42,077 bases of DNA from Bacteroidales bacterium UBA6192 (GTDB lineage: Bacteria; Bacteroidota; Bacteroidia; Bacteroidales; F082): contig DITE01000015.1 in NCBI GenBank assembly GCA_002422725.1, forward strand, positions 1 to 42,077, in the 5' to 3' direction. Within the stretch, counting starts at the first letter, position 1. Every line of letters begins with the position of its first letter. The position numbers and the translations under genes are program-made. A model generated the notes under the pieces. The model was not told where the DNA came from. It was given only the letters and a program-made list of their open reading frames with translations, and searched no databases. Positions 27,055 to 34,880 of the stretch are shown here, piece by piece.

Positions 27055-27087
27055 TTTGTCGCCACCAACAAAATTGGTCTATCTTTG
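27055..27087 (+). promoter_or_regulatory. Promoter of the acyl-AMP ligase fusion gene
   Basis: TTTG (27055-27058), a 21-bp spacer and TATCTTTG (27080-27087) match the Bacteroidota consensus perfectly. It lies directly after the last CACAAAG repeat and 103 bp before the ATG, implying a leader of about 95 bases. A second, imperfect TATATTTT occurs closer to the gene. Confidence 0.7.
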
Positions 27088-27190
27088 TTATATCTTATAT
27101 CTTCAAACCTTAGTAATGCACGTGTCTGATTTTTATATTTTTACGTAAAATCAAAATTGCTTTTCACCATCCATTTCAAAAAAAATACGC

Positions 27191-29647
27191 ATGATAAAAA
27201 ACCTTGGTTCTGAAATTGCCATCGCTTATGGCGAATTGAAATGGACATATGAAGACACCTTGAATAAAATCAAGCAATTTGCTTCGCAGTATTACATTGA
27301 AACTGCCGACAAGGTTGTGATATTCTCCGAAAACAGGCCTGCATATGTATTTGCATTTTACTCGGTATGGTATCACCATGGCGTGGCTATTCCGGTTGAT
27401 TTTATGGCTACGGCTCCCGAAATTGCGTATATCCTCAAAGACTCTGCACCCAAAGTAATCCTCTGCTCAGCATTGCAGCAAAAAGTGATGGCCGATGCCA
27501 TGGCAATTGCAGGCTGTGAAGCAAAACTCCTGATCATTGATGAATTCGAAACAGCTGTGCTGACTAAAAAGGAATCCGTTCGTATGCCTGACCCTAACGA
27601 AAACGAAACTGCTGTAATAATCTACACTTCAGGCACTACGGGCAGTCCGAAAGGGGTCATGCTGAGTTTCCGGAATCTTTTGCAGAATATCCTGGCGGTT
27701 TCAGAACACATTCCAATTTACCAGCCTGACTCACGGGTGCTGGTGCTGCTTCCACTGCACCATATTTTCCCCTTGATGGGCACTATGGTTATCCCCCTGC
27801 ATATTGGTGCCATGATTGCCATCAGCCCCTCTATGGCTTCTGAAGATATTATGGCTACGCTTCAACGCAACCAGATCAGCATTATCATTGGCGTTCCACG
27901 ACTTTTTGCCGCAATACGTAAAGGTGTCATGGACAAAATCCACCAGAGTAAAATTGCCTCCCTGTTGTTTGGGCTGGCGCGAAGGCTTCAATCCAGGGCT
28001 TTTTCGAAGAAGATTTTCAAAAAAGTGCATGATAAACTGGGTGGTTCGGTGAAATATCTGGTATCGGGCGGGGCTGCACTCGATGTTGAGGTAGGCAATG
28101 ACTACACAACGCTGGGATTCGAAATTCTGGAAGGCTTTGGCATGACCGAAGCTGCCCCGATGATCACCTTTACCAGACCCGGCCGTGTGCGCATCGGTTC
28201 GCCGGGCGAAGCCATGCATGGCACAAGTATCCGCATTGTTGACGGCGAAATTACAGCCTCAGGCGCCAACATTATGCAGGGCTATTACAAGCGTCCCGAC
28301 GAAACAGCAGAGGTGCTGCGCGATGGATGGCTCTACACAGGCGACCTCGGGTATCTCGACGAACAGGGCTTCCTCTTTATCACAGGCCGCAAAAAAGAAA
28401 TTATCGTGCTGTCGAACGGGAAAAATGTGAATCCCGCCGAACTTGAAGCCCAGCTGCTCGAATCAGTGATGATCACTGACTGTGGCGTGTTTCACAAAGA
28501 CGACACCCTGCAAATGGTGGCCATACCCAATCCGGCACATTTCATCAACCAGGATGCAGGTCAAATTGAAAAAACGCTCCGTAAAGAACTCATCGAACCA
28601 TTTAACCAAAGCGTATCTTCTTACAAAAGAATCACCAGAATTTACATCACGGACAAAGACCTGCCCCGAACCCGGCTGGGAAAACTGCAACGGTTTAAAC
28701 TAACTGAATATGCCACAGAGCTTCCTGCTGAGCCTGTGCCAGCAATGGTCAGTCAGGATCCGACTTTTCGTCTTATTGCCCGCTTCATCTCCAGCGAAAA
28801 GGGACGCAATGTGTTGCCACAACATCAGCTCGAAATGGATCTTGGATTTGATTCGCTCGACAAGGTTAGCCTCCAGACCTATCTTCAACAGACATTTGGG
28901 GTGCATATTGATCCTTCGGGTTTTGCAAAGTACGAAAACGTAGGTGCCTTAAGCGACTATGTCAAATCGGCCAAAACCAAAATGGAAGATATGCACGTGA
29001 ACTGGGCCGAAATCCTCCGCGAGAAAGTTAGTCTGAAACTTCCGAAAACCTGGTTCACCGGTAACCTGGCCATCTGGAGTTCCCGCTTGTTTTTCCACAC
29101 CTATTTCAGGTATCGCGCCAAAGGCATTGAGAACATTCCGGAAGGTCCCTGCATCATTGCCTCCAACCACCAAAGTTTTTTCGACGGCATGTTTGTGGCT
29201 TCCTATCTTCGTTTCAACCAGGCCAGACGCACTTACTTCTATGCCAAAGAGAAGCATGTTAAACAGGCTTGGCTAAAATTCCTGGCCCACCGCAACAACA
29301 TCATCATCATGGATCTGAACCGTGATCTGAAAGAATCGATTCAAAAAATGGGCGAATTGCTGAAAAATAATAAAAACCTGATCATTTTTCCTGAGGGGAC
29401 ACGAACGGTCAATGGCAAAATGGGTGATTTCAAAAAGACCTTCGCCATCCTGAGCCGCGAGCTGAATGTGCCGGTTGTTCCGGTTGCCATCAAAGGAGCT
29501 TTTGAAGCGCTTCCAAAAGGAGCAATTTTCCCCAAACCCTGGCGGAAAATAAGGGTTGAGTTCCTCTCCCCCGTTTATCCTGAAAACAATTCCTACGAAG
29601 TCATTTCGGCAAATGTCAAAAGCAAGATACAGGAAATACTGAGGTAG
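27191..29647 (+). CDS. Acyl-AMP ligase / acyl carrier protein / PlsC acyltransferase fusion
   Basis: This 818-residue three-domain protein seems to activate a fatty acid, hold it on its own carrier and hand it to a lysophospholipid. The adenylation domain (about 1-510) has the P-loop IIYTSGTTGSPKG near 142-154, GFGMTEAAP and the YTGDLGYLD-x-GF motif. A carrier domain (about 530-600) has DLGFDSLDKV with Ser555 as the phosphopantetheine site. The PlsC domain (about 640-818) has NHQSFFDG (His660) and FPEGTR (about 733-738). The overall plan recalls Aas (2-acylglycerophosphoethanolamine acyltransferase/acyl-ACP synthetase), but with the order reversed and an integral ACP. No membrane helices of the major-facilitator type are present. 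It has its own promoter. The substrate is inference. Confidence 0.9.
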   Translation: MIKNLGSEIAIAYGELKWTYEDTLNKIKQFASQYYIETADKVVIFSENRPAYVFAFYSVWYHHGVAIPVDFMATAPEIAYILKDSAPKVILCSALQQKVMADAMAIAGCEAKLLIIDEFETAVLTKKESVRMPDPNENETAVIIYTSGTTGSPKGVMLSFRNLLQNILAVSEHIPIYQPDSRVLVLLPLHHIFPLMGTMVIPLHIGAMIAISPSMASEDIMATLQRNQISIIIGVPRLFAAIRKGVMDKIHQSKIASLLFGLARRLQSRAFSKKIFKKVHDKLGGSVKYLVSGGAALDVEVGNDYTTLGFEILEGFGMTEAAPMITFTRPGRVRIGSPGEAMHGTSIRIVDGEITASGANIMQGYYKRPDETAEVLRDGWLYTGDLGYLDEQGFLFITGRKKEIIVLSNGKNVNPAELEAQLLESVMITDCGVFHKDDTLQMVAIPNPAHFINQDAGQIEKTLRKELIEPFNQSVSSYKRITRIYITDKDLPRTRLGKLQRFKLTEYATELPAEPVPAMVSQDPTFRLIARFISSEKGRNVLPQHQLEMDLGFDSLDKVSLQTYLQQTFGVHIDPSGFAKYENVGALSDYVKSAKTKMEDMHVNWAEILREKVSLKLPKTWFTGNLAIWSSRLFFHTYFRYRAKGIENIPEGPCIIASNHQSFFDGMFVASYLRFNQARRTYFYAKEKHVKQAWLKFLAHRNNIIIMDLNRDLKESIQKMGELLKNNKNLIIFPEGTRTVNGKMGDFKKTFAILSRELNVPVVPVAIKGAFEALPKGAIFPKPWRKIRVEFLSPVYPENNSYEVISANVKSKIQEILR

Positions 29648-29764
29648 TTTGCGATCAGGGTTTAACCAATTATCAGGCAATTAGTTATTTATGAGCCTCC
29701 ACCGGTTATATTTGCATTAAACTGTTAATATGCTGTTGGATGCCTGTTACAATCACGGATTGTA

Positions 29765-29772
29765 TAAATTTG
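29765..29772 (+). promoter_or_regulatory. Bacteroidota -7 element (TAAATTTG) before the HerA-like gene
   Basis: A perfect TAnnTTTG, 22 bp before the ATG at 29795. A second perfect copy, TATATTTG, is at 29707-29714. Neither has a convincing TTTG at 19-21 bp, so which one is used cannot be decided. Confidence 0.45.
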
Positions 29773-29794
29773 CTGGCTAATTTTCTAATCATAC

Positions 29795-31333
29795 ATGAAT
29801 AGAGTCGACCAGTTTTCAGAAACTATTGTTAAAGGATATTCATTTAAAGGTGAGTCGGTTGTCCTGGGCGGAGCCATGCTCGATGCCCAGGCCATTGAAG
29901 GATTGCAAATCAAAGCACCATTGAGTATGTTCAGCCGGCATGGGCTTATCGCAGGGGCTACCGGATCGGGCAAAACAAAAACCCTGCAGACCCTGGCCGA
30001 GAAACTCTCTCTTCAGGGTGTTTCGGTGCTGATGATGGACATCAAAGGCGATCTGAGCGGGCTTAGTCAGCCGGGAACGCCCCATGCAAAAATTCAGGAG
30101 CGACACCAAAAAATAGGCACAGCATGGAAACCCGAAAGTTTTCCGGTGGAGTTCTTAAGCCTGTCAGGCGAAAAAGGCATCAGGCTCAGGGCCACCATCA
30201 GCGAGTTCGGACCTGTGTTGCTCAGCAAAATACTTGGCCTGAACGACACCCAACAGGGACTGGTTTCGCTTGTGTTCAAGTATTGTGACGACCGTGGCCT
30301 TCCCTTGCTCGATATCAAGGATTTCAGGGCAGTTTTGCAGTACATAACAGGACAGGGAAAAACGGAAGTGCAACAAGAGTACGGCCTCATCAGCAGCAGC
30401 AGTGTGGGAACGGTGTTGCGCAAACTACTCGAAATTGAACAGCAGGGAGCCGACTTGTTTTTTGGCGAAAGAAGCTTTGATGTTGACGACCTTGTCAGGC
30501 TCGACGATGGCGGCAAGGGCTTTATCAGCATCCTCAGACTTGTTGATATTCAGGCTAAACCTAAGTTGTTTTCAACATTTATGCTGTGTCTGCTTGCTGA
30601 GATTTATGAGAAATTTCCCGAACGTGGTGACACCGCCCAACCCGAATTAGTCATTTTCATCGACGAGGCTCATCTTGTTTTTCAGGAGGCCACAAAAGCC
30701 CTGCTCGACCAGATTGAGTCGGTTATCAAACTGATTCGTAGCAAAGGAGTCGGCGTATTTTTCTGCACCCAAAACCCGAACGATATTCCCGAAGCCGTTC
30801 TGGGGCAGCTTGGTATGAAAATTCAACATGCGTTGAGAGCCTTCACGACTAACGACCGGAAGAACATCAAACAGGTGGCCGAAAATTATCCGCTTTCCCC
30901 ATTTTACAAAGTGGATCAAACCATAACCGAACTTGGTATTGGTGAGGCATTTGTAACTTTATTGAACGAAAAAGGCATTCCTGCACCACTGGTGCACTGC
31001 TTGTTATGCGCCCCACAGTCGCGCATGGACGTAATCACTGATGTGGAAATGGAGCAGCACTTAAAAAACAGCCGGCTGATTCACAAGTACAACGACAATT
31101 TCGACCGTGAAAGTGCTTTTGAAATGCTGCAACAGAAAATCAACCTGGCCCGGCAGGCTGAAGAAAATCAGAAACCATCGCCCGAAAAGGAAACGGGCAG
31201 AGGGAAACAACAGGCATCAACTTTCGAAACCGTGATGAAAAGTCCGGTGACCAACACCATCATCCGCGAAGTTACCCGTGGCCTGCTCGGTGTGCTGGGT
31301 TTCAGCAGCAACACAAGGAGAAGAAGGAGATGA
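29795..31333 (+). CDS. HerA-like P-loop ATPase (DUF853, YjgR-like)
   Basis: This 512-residue cytoplasmic ATPase belongs to the HerA/FtsK superfamily. The Walker A motif is GATGSGKT (54-61), the Walker B LVIFIDEAH (about 283-291), and the arginine/sensor region follows as FFCTQNPNDIPE. The C-terminal about 90 residues are charged and probably disordered, ending in a run of arginines (NTRRRRR), which may bind nucleic acid. Escherichia coli YjgR has the same architecture and length, with no settled function. HerA proper works with the NurA nuclease in archaea, and HerA-like proteins also occur in anti-phage systems. No nuclease or Sir2 partner is next to it here, so a defence role is not supported. 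Confidence 0.88.
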   Translation: MNRVDQFSETIVKGYSFKGESVVLGGAMLDAQAIEGLQIKAPLSMFSRHGLIAGATGSGKTKTLQTLAEKLSLQGVSVLMMDIKGDLSGLSQPGTPHAKIQERHQKIGTAWKPESFPVEFLSLSGEKGIRLRATISEFGPVLLSKILGLNDTQQGLVSLVFKYCDDRGLPLLDIKDFRAVLQYITGQGKTEVQQEYGLISSSSVGTVLRKLLEIEQQGADLFFGERSFDVDDLVRLDDGGKGFISILRLVDIQAKPKLFSTFMLCLLAEIYEKFPERGDTAQPELVIFIDEAHLVFQEATKALLDQIESVIKLIRSKGVGVFFCTQNPNDIPEAVLGQLGMKIQHALRAFTTNDRKNIKQVAENYPLSPFYKVDQTITELGIGEAFVTLLNEKGIPAPLVHCLLCAPQSRMDVITDVEMEQHLKNSRLIHKYNDNFDRESAFEMLQQKINLARQAEENQKPSPEKETGRGKQQASTFETVMKSPVTNTIIREVTRGLLGVLGFSSNTRRRRR

Positions 31334-31407
31334 TCCGGAAAAACAAAAGATACCAACAGCCTTCAACAAGTATCCGTCTCCACTTGTTTGAGACACAAAA
31401 ACCCAAT

Positions 31408-31430
31408 CTCCCGTCTTCAGTGGGAGCTTT
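31408..31430 (+). terminator. Weak terminator-like hairpin after the HerA-like gene
   Basis: CTCCC (31408-31412) and GGGAG (31422-31426) form a short GC-rich stem with a nine-base loop, followed by CTTTC rather than a full T-run. It lies about 75 bp past the stop codon. Low confidence. Confidence 0.3.
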
Positions 31431-31455
31431 CGACTTAATACCATAATACAACATC

Positions 31456-32349
31456 ATGCAACATTACACCGGTGAACTTGCCTCACTGCTCGTAGCTGTT
31501 TTCTGGACTATTACGGCACTATCGTTTGAAATGGCCAGCAAGAGAGTCGGCTCGCTGGTAGTGAACATACTGAGACTTTCGTTTGCCCTTGTCTTTTTGT
31601 CGGTGTTCACTTATTTTTACCGTGGGTTTCTGCTTCCTACCGATGCCAGTGGGCATGCATGGCTTTGGCTGAGTCTTTCGGGACTTGTTGGTTTTGTTTT
31701 CGGCGATTATTTTCTGTTTCATTCCTACACCCTGATCAGCTCGCGCATTGCCATGCTGGTGATGACTTTTGTGCCACCGGTAACTGCCCTGATCGGTTGG
31801 ATATTCCTCGGCGAACACATGACCGGCCAACATCTGCTCGGTATGGGACTTACTGTTACCGGAATCAGCATCACCATTTTCAGCCGTAACCGCGACAACG
31901 GACGCCTGAAACTCCATTACCCGCTCAAAGGCTTGTTCTATGCTTTCCTGGGTGTACTCGGTCAGGCCGGGGGACTTGTTTTGAGCAAGTATGGCATGCG
32001 GGATTATGATCCGTTTGCCAGCACACAAATTCGCATTGTTGCCGGATTTGTCGGATTTGCCCTGATCATCCTGCTTGGCAGACAGCTCAGGCCTGTTCTG
32101 GCAGCTTTCAGCAACAGGAAAGCCATGTTTGGCATTACTTCAGGTTCGTTTTTCGGGCCTTTTCTGGGCGTGTCATTCTCGTTGCTGGCCATTCAGCACA
32201 CAACCACCGGAGTAGCAGCCACATTGATGGCTATTGTCCCAATCCTGATTATCCCGCCGGCAGCGATTGTCTTTAAACAAAAAGTAAGCCTTATGGATTA
32301 TATCGGTGCATTGATCAGTGTGGGGGGAGTGGTGTTATTCTTTGTGTAG
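31456..32349 (+). CDS. DMT-superfamily (EamA) transporter
   Basis: This 297-residue integral membrane protein has about ten hydrophobic helices arranged as two EamA repeats (about 5-140 and 150-295). The typical end-of-repeat motif P-P-V-T-A-L-I-G-W-I-F-L-G-E is seen at the end of repeat 1, and a matching P-I-L-I-I-P-P-A-A near the end of repeat 2. The family exports or imports small metabolites, but the substrate cannot be read from sequence. It is preceded by a 122-bp gap and followed by a long intergenic region, so it is probably a single-gene transcript. Confidence 0.9.
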   Translation: MQHYTGELASLLVAVFWTITALSFEMASKRVGSLVVNILRLSFALVFLSVFTYFYRGFLLPTDASGHAWLWLSLSGLVGFVFGDYFLFHSYTLISSRIAMLVMTFVPPVTALIGWIFLGEHMTGQHLLGMGLTVTGISITIFSRNRDNGRLKLHYPLKGLFYAFLGVLGQAGGLVLSKYGMRDYDPFASTQIRIVAGFVGFALIILLGRQLRPVLAAFSNRKAMFGITSGSFFGPFLGVSFSLLAIQHTTTGVAATLMAIVPILIIPPAAIVFKQKVSLMDYIGALISVGGVVLFFV

Positions 32350-32410
32350 ATCCTGCATTTTTTACCAGCAATACGCTGTTTAACAACAAGAAGGGTTATC
32401 ATCAATCTTG

Positions 32411-32508
32411 TCTGTCCTCTGTGTACCTTTGTGCTTCTCTGCGCAACTTTGTGCAATAGCTGTTTCACAAAGAGCCACGGAGAAGACACTGAGTTGCACA
32501 AAGTATTT
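32411..32508. repeat. Single CACAAAG-family repeat element
   Basis: The left half carries CTCTGTG and CTTTGTGC in series. The centre is GTGCAATAGCT (32451-32461), and the right half carries CACAAAG (32466-32472) and GCACAAAG (about 32496-32503). The central GTGCAATAGCT-n4-CACAAAG is the same junction that lies between and after the tandem units at 26765-27041. It is an inverted repeat with a perfect outer pairing of CTTTGTG and CACAAAG. Confidence 0.7.
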
Positions 32509-32714
32509 TTGTAGATTTTATATTTTAGCACTAATTAATTACAAAAATTCAAAACCATTATTTTTGATGTATATTTGCTCATCCAATTTTTCTGTCAAAC
32601 TTTATAGAGAGAAACAATGGCAATTTTGGCGATCAATTTCACTCCTATTGAAAGAATAGTCAAATAAATGGTTATTTAACAAATGATTAACACATTTATC
32701 TTCAATATGCCACT

Positions 32715-32722
32715 TACCTTTG
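32715..32722 (+). promoter_or_regulatory. Bacteroidota -7 element (TACCTTTG) before the small lipoprotein gene
   Basis: A perfect TAnnTTTG 68 bp before the ATG at 32791. The -33 region offers only TTTA at a 16-bp spacing, so the match is partial. Confidence 0.45.
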
Positions 32723-32790
32723 CTGATAATTCTTATTGACTTTGAATTACATAAAACAACACATTAATTTATTACCAAAAACAACATCCC

Positions 32791-33318
32791 ATGAAAACCA
32801 CATCAAAAATTTTGATTTTATTACTTGCAATTCTGGCCGTTAGCCCTGGCTGTAAAAAACTGCTTGACGTCACATTTGATGCCAAATTTGTTGCCAGCTT
32901 TCCTGTAGGTCCCACTTCAAATCTAAAGAATTTTTCTTTCAACGAAACCTACACTATTGATCCGGAAACAAATTCGGATTATAAGGAATATGCCGACAAG
33001 ATTAAAGACGTAAAAATTAAATCCGTAACAGGTAAAGTAACCTCAATCAATACTCCTGTTACACTAACCAACACGAGCGTTACTGCGACCAAGGAAGGTT
33101 TCACAACAGTAGCCTTTTTTGTCGCATCTATGGATATCTTCGAGGGTTTTACATACACCTACACCAATGAAGACGCCCAGTTCAACAATCTAGCCAAAAT
33201 GCTGAAGAACACAGAGCCGCTTACAGTTACCTTAAACGGAACAGCATCTGAAGAGGGTGTAGTTTTCACCTATGAAGTCACTTTTGACACAGAAATCACC
33301 GCGAATCCGTTGGAATAA
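32791..33318 (+). CDS. Small putative lipoprotein of unknown function
   Basis: This 175-residue protein starts with a hydrophobic signal peptide ending in a lipobox-like VSPGC (Cys21), followed by K-K-L, so a lipid-anchored envelope protein is likely. The mature part alternates Thr/Val-rich strands (ITS-VTGKVTS, TPVTLTNTSV, PLTVTLNGTAS) and would fold as a beta-sandwich. I do not recognise a family. A promoter-like element precedes it and a strong terminator follows 37 bp after its stop, so it is monocistronic. Confidence 0.7.
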   Translation: MKTTSKILILLLAILAVSPGCKKLLDVTFDAKFVASFPVGPTSNLKNFSFNETYTIDPETNSDYKEYADKIKDVKIKSVTGKVTSINTPVTLTNTSVTATKEGFTTVAFFVASMDIFEGFTYTYTNEDAQFNNLAKMLKNTEPLTVTLNGTASEEGVVFTYEVTFDTEITANPLE

Positions 33319-33355
33319 ACAATACCTAAGCATTTGAATTGCTTAATCAGGCATT

Positions 33356-33388
33356 AAAAAACCCGGGGAATTGATCTCCGGGTTTTTT
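33356..33388. terminator. Strong bidirectional rho-independent terminator
   Basis: Left arm 33356-33369 (A-run, ACCCGGGGA) and right arm 33375-33388 (TCTCCGGGT, T-run) give a 14-bp stem with one G-T wobble and a five-base loop. The A and T runs allow use in both directions, between the convergent lipoprotein and glyA genes. Confidence 0.9.
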
Positions 33389-33410
33389 GATTTTGTAACA
33401 GATAAGTGAA

Positions 33411-34691
33411 TTACCACGAGAAAAGCGGATAATCGCTCATCATCTTGTTTACCCTGGCTTTTACCGAACTGATTACTTTCTCGTTATCAATATTGCTCAT
33501 CACTTCATCAATCAGCTCAACAATGGGTTCCATATGCTCTTCTCTCAGGCCTCGTGTTGTAATGGCCGGTGTGCCCACGCGCAGCCCGGAGGTTTGGAAA
33601 GGCGAACGGCTGTCAAATGGCACCATATTCTTGTTGATGGTGATATCGGCCAAAACAAGTGTGTTTTCGGCCTGTTTGCCGGTGATATTGGGGAACTTGC
33701 TGCGCAGATCGATCAGCATCAGGTGGTTGTCGGTTCCTCCGGAGATGACATGATAACCACGGTCAACAAAGGCTTTGGCCATCACTTCGGCATTGCGTTT
33801 CACCTGAAGGATATACGTAAAGTACTCATCGGTAAGTGCTTCGCCAAAAGCAACTGCTTTGCTGGCAATCACATGCTCAAGTGGCCCGCCCTGAATACCC
33901 GGGAAAACAGCTGAGTTGAGCAGCGTCGACATCATTCTGATTTCACCTTTTGGGGTGGCAAGACCCCAGGGATTTTCAAAGTCCTCGCCCATCACGATGA
34001 GTCCGCCCCTTGGCCCGCGCAGGGTTTTGTGGGTGGTTGTGGTGATGATGTGGCAATGTTCCACCGGATCGTTGAGCAGGCCACGGGCAATCAGTCCCGA
34101 AGGATGCGAGATGTCGGCAATAAGGATAGCATCCACCTGATCAGCAATGTCGCGCATGCGCTCGTAATCCCAGTCGCGGCTGTAGGCCGAAGCTCCTGCA
34201 ATGATCATTCTGGGCTTTTCGCGCAGGGCAATTTCCTCCATTTTGTCGTAGTTGATCAGGCCGGTGGCCTCGTCAACGCCATAAGCTACCGGACGATAGA
34301 GAATTCCGGATGAGTTCACCGGCGACCCATGCGAAAGATGCCCGCCATGCGAAAGATCCAGACCCATAAAGGTGTCGCCTGGCTGAAGACAGGTAAGAAA
34401 AACAGCCATATTGGCCTGAGCACCCGAGTGTGGCTGCACATTGGCATACTCGGCATCGAACAACTCCTTGGCCCGGTCAATGGCAATCTGCTCGGTCTGG
34501 TCTACAATTTCGCAGCCACCGTAATATCTTTTGCCGGGATAACCCTCGGCATATTTGTTGGTCAGCACCGAGCCCATGGCTTCGAGCACCTGGTCGCTCA
34601 CAAAATTCTCCGATGCAATAAGCTCAATACCATGCATCTGTCTGTCTTTCTCCTGACGGATAAGGTCGAAAATTTTCTCGTCTCTTTTCAT
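33411..34691 (-). CDS. glyA: Serine hydroxymethyltransferase
   Basis: This 426-residue PLP enzyme interconverts serine and glycine with transfer of a one-carbon unit to tetrahydrofolate. The PLP lysine is Lys222 in TTTTHKTLRGPRGG. Other family blocks are IASENFVS, YAEGYPGKRYYGG, NVQPHSGAQAN and DLSHGGHLSHGSPVN. The length is standard. It is convergent with the lipoprotein gene, sharing the terminator at 33356-33388, and has a TACCTTTG -7 element upstream on the minus strand. Confidence 0.98.
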   Translation of the reverse strand: MKRDEKIFDLIRQEKDRQMHGIELIASENFVSDQVLEAMGSVLTNKYAEGYPGKRYYGGCEIVDQTEQIAIDRAKELFDAEYANVQPHSGAQANMAVFLTCLQPGDTFMGLDLSHGGHLSHGSPVNSSGILYRPVAYGVDEATGLINYDKMEEIALREKPRMIIAGASAYSRDWDYERMRDIADQVDAILIADISHPSGLIARGLLNDPVEHCHIITTTTHKTLRGPRGGLIVMGEDFENPWGLATPKGEIRMMSTLLNSAVFPGIQGGPLEHVIASKAVAFGEALTDEYFTYILQVKRNAEVMAKAFVDRGYHVISGGTDNHLMLIDLRSKFPNITGKQAENTLVLADITINKNMVPFDSRSPFQTSGLRVGTPAITTRGLREEHMEPIVELIDEVMSNIDNEKVISSVKARVNKMMSDYPLFSW

Positions 34692-34738
34692 AAGGTGATG
34701 TGATTTATGTTGTGTGAAATCTTCACTTTTTCAACGGA

Positions 34739-34746
34739 CAAAGGTA
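34739..34746 (-). promoter_or_regulatory. Bacteroidota -7 element (TACCTTTG) of glyA
   Basis: A perfect TAnnTTTG on the minus strand, 47 bp before the glyA ATG at 34691. The expected TTTG further upstream is not obvious. Confidence 0.5.
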
Positions 34747-34880
34747 TGAATATTACCGGCAATTCGGATTGAAAATTGCCAAACTGCCTACGAATTCAAG
34801 CGGCTTTTTTCCTGAATGCATCTGTATCTATACCGGAAGGCCGGCAGTATACAAGCTCTTTTGCATCCAGTTTCGCAGGA

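Larger units (their letters stand above)
26720..27190. other. Intergenic region upstream of the acyl-AMP ligase fusion gene
   Basis: These 471 bp hold no gene. About 60% is the tandem CACAAAG repeat (26765-27041), followed by a two-box promoter (27055-27087) and a leader of roughly 100 bases that contains no recognisable riboswitch. Confidence 0.6.
32350..32790. other. Intergenic region with repeat relic and promoter elements
   Basis: These 441 bp hold no convincing gene. A CACAAAG-family repeat relic lies at 32411-32508. Two perfect TAnnTTTG elements follow, TATATTTG (32570-32577) and TACCTTTG (32715-32722); the latter is 68 bp before the lipoprotein ATG and probably its promoter. Confidence 0.55.

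Noticed and set aside
29795..31333. HerA-like ATPase as part of an anti-phage defence island
   Set aside because: No Sir2, NurA, nuclease or other defence gene adjoins it; neighbours are lipid, transport and housekeeping genes, and the architecture is that of the widespread YjgR/DUF853 group.
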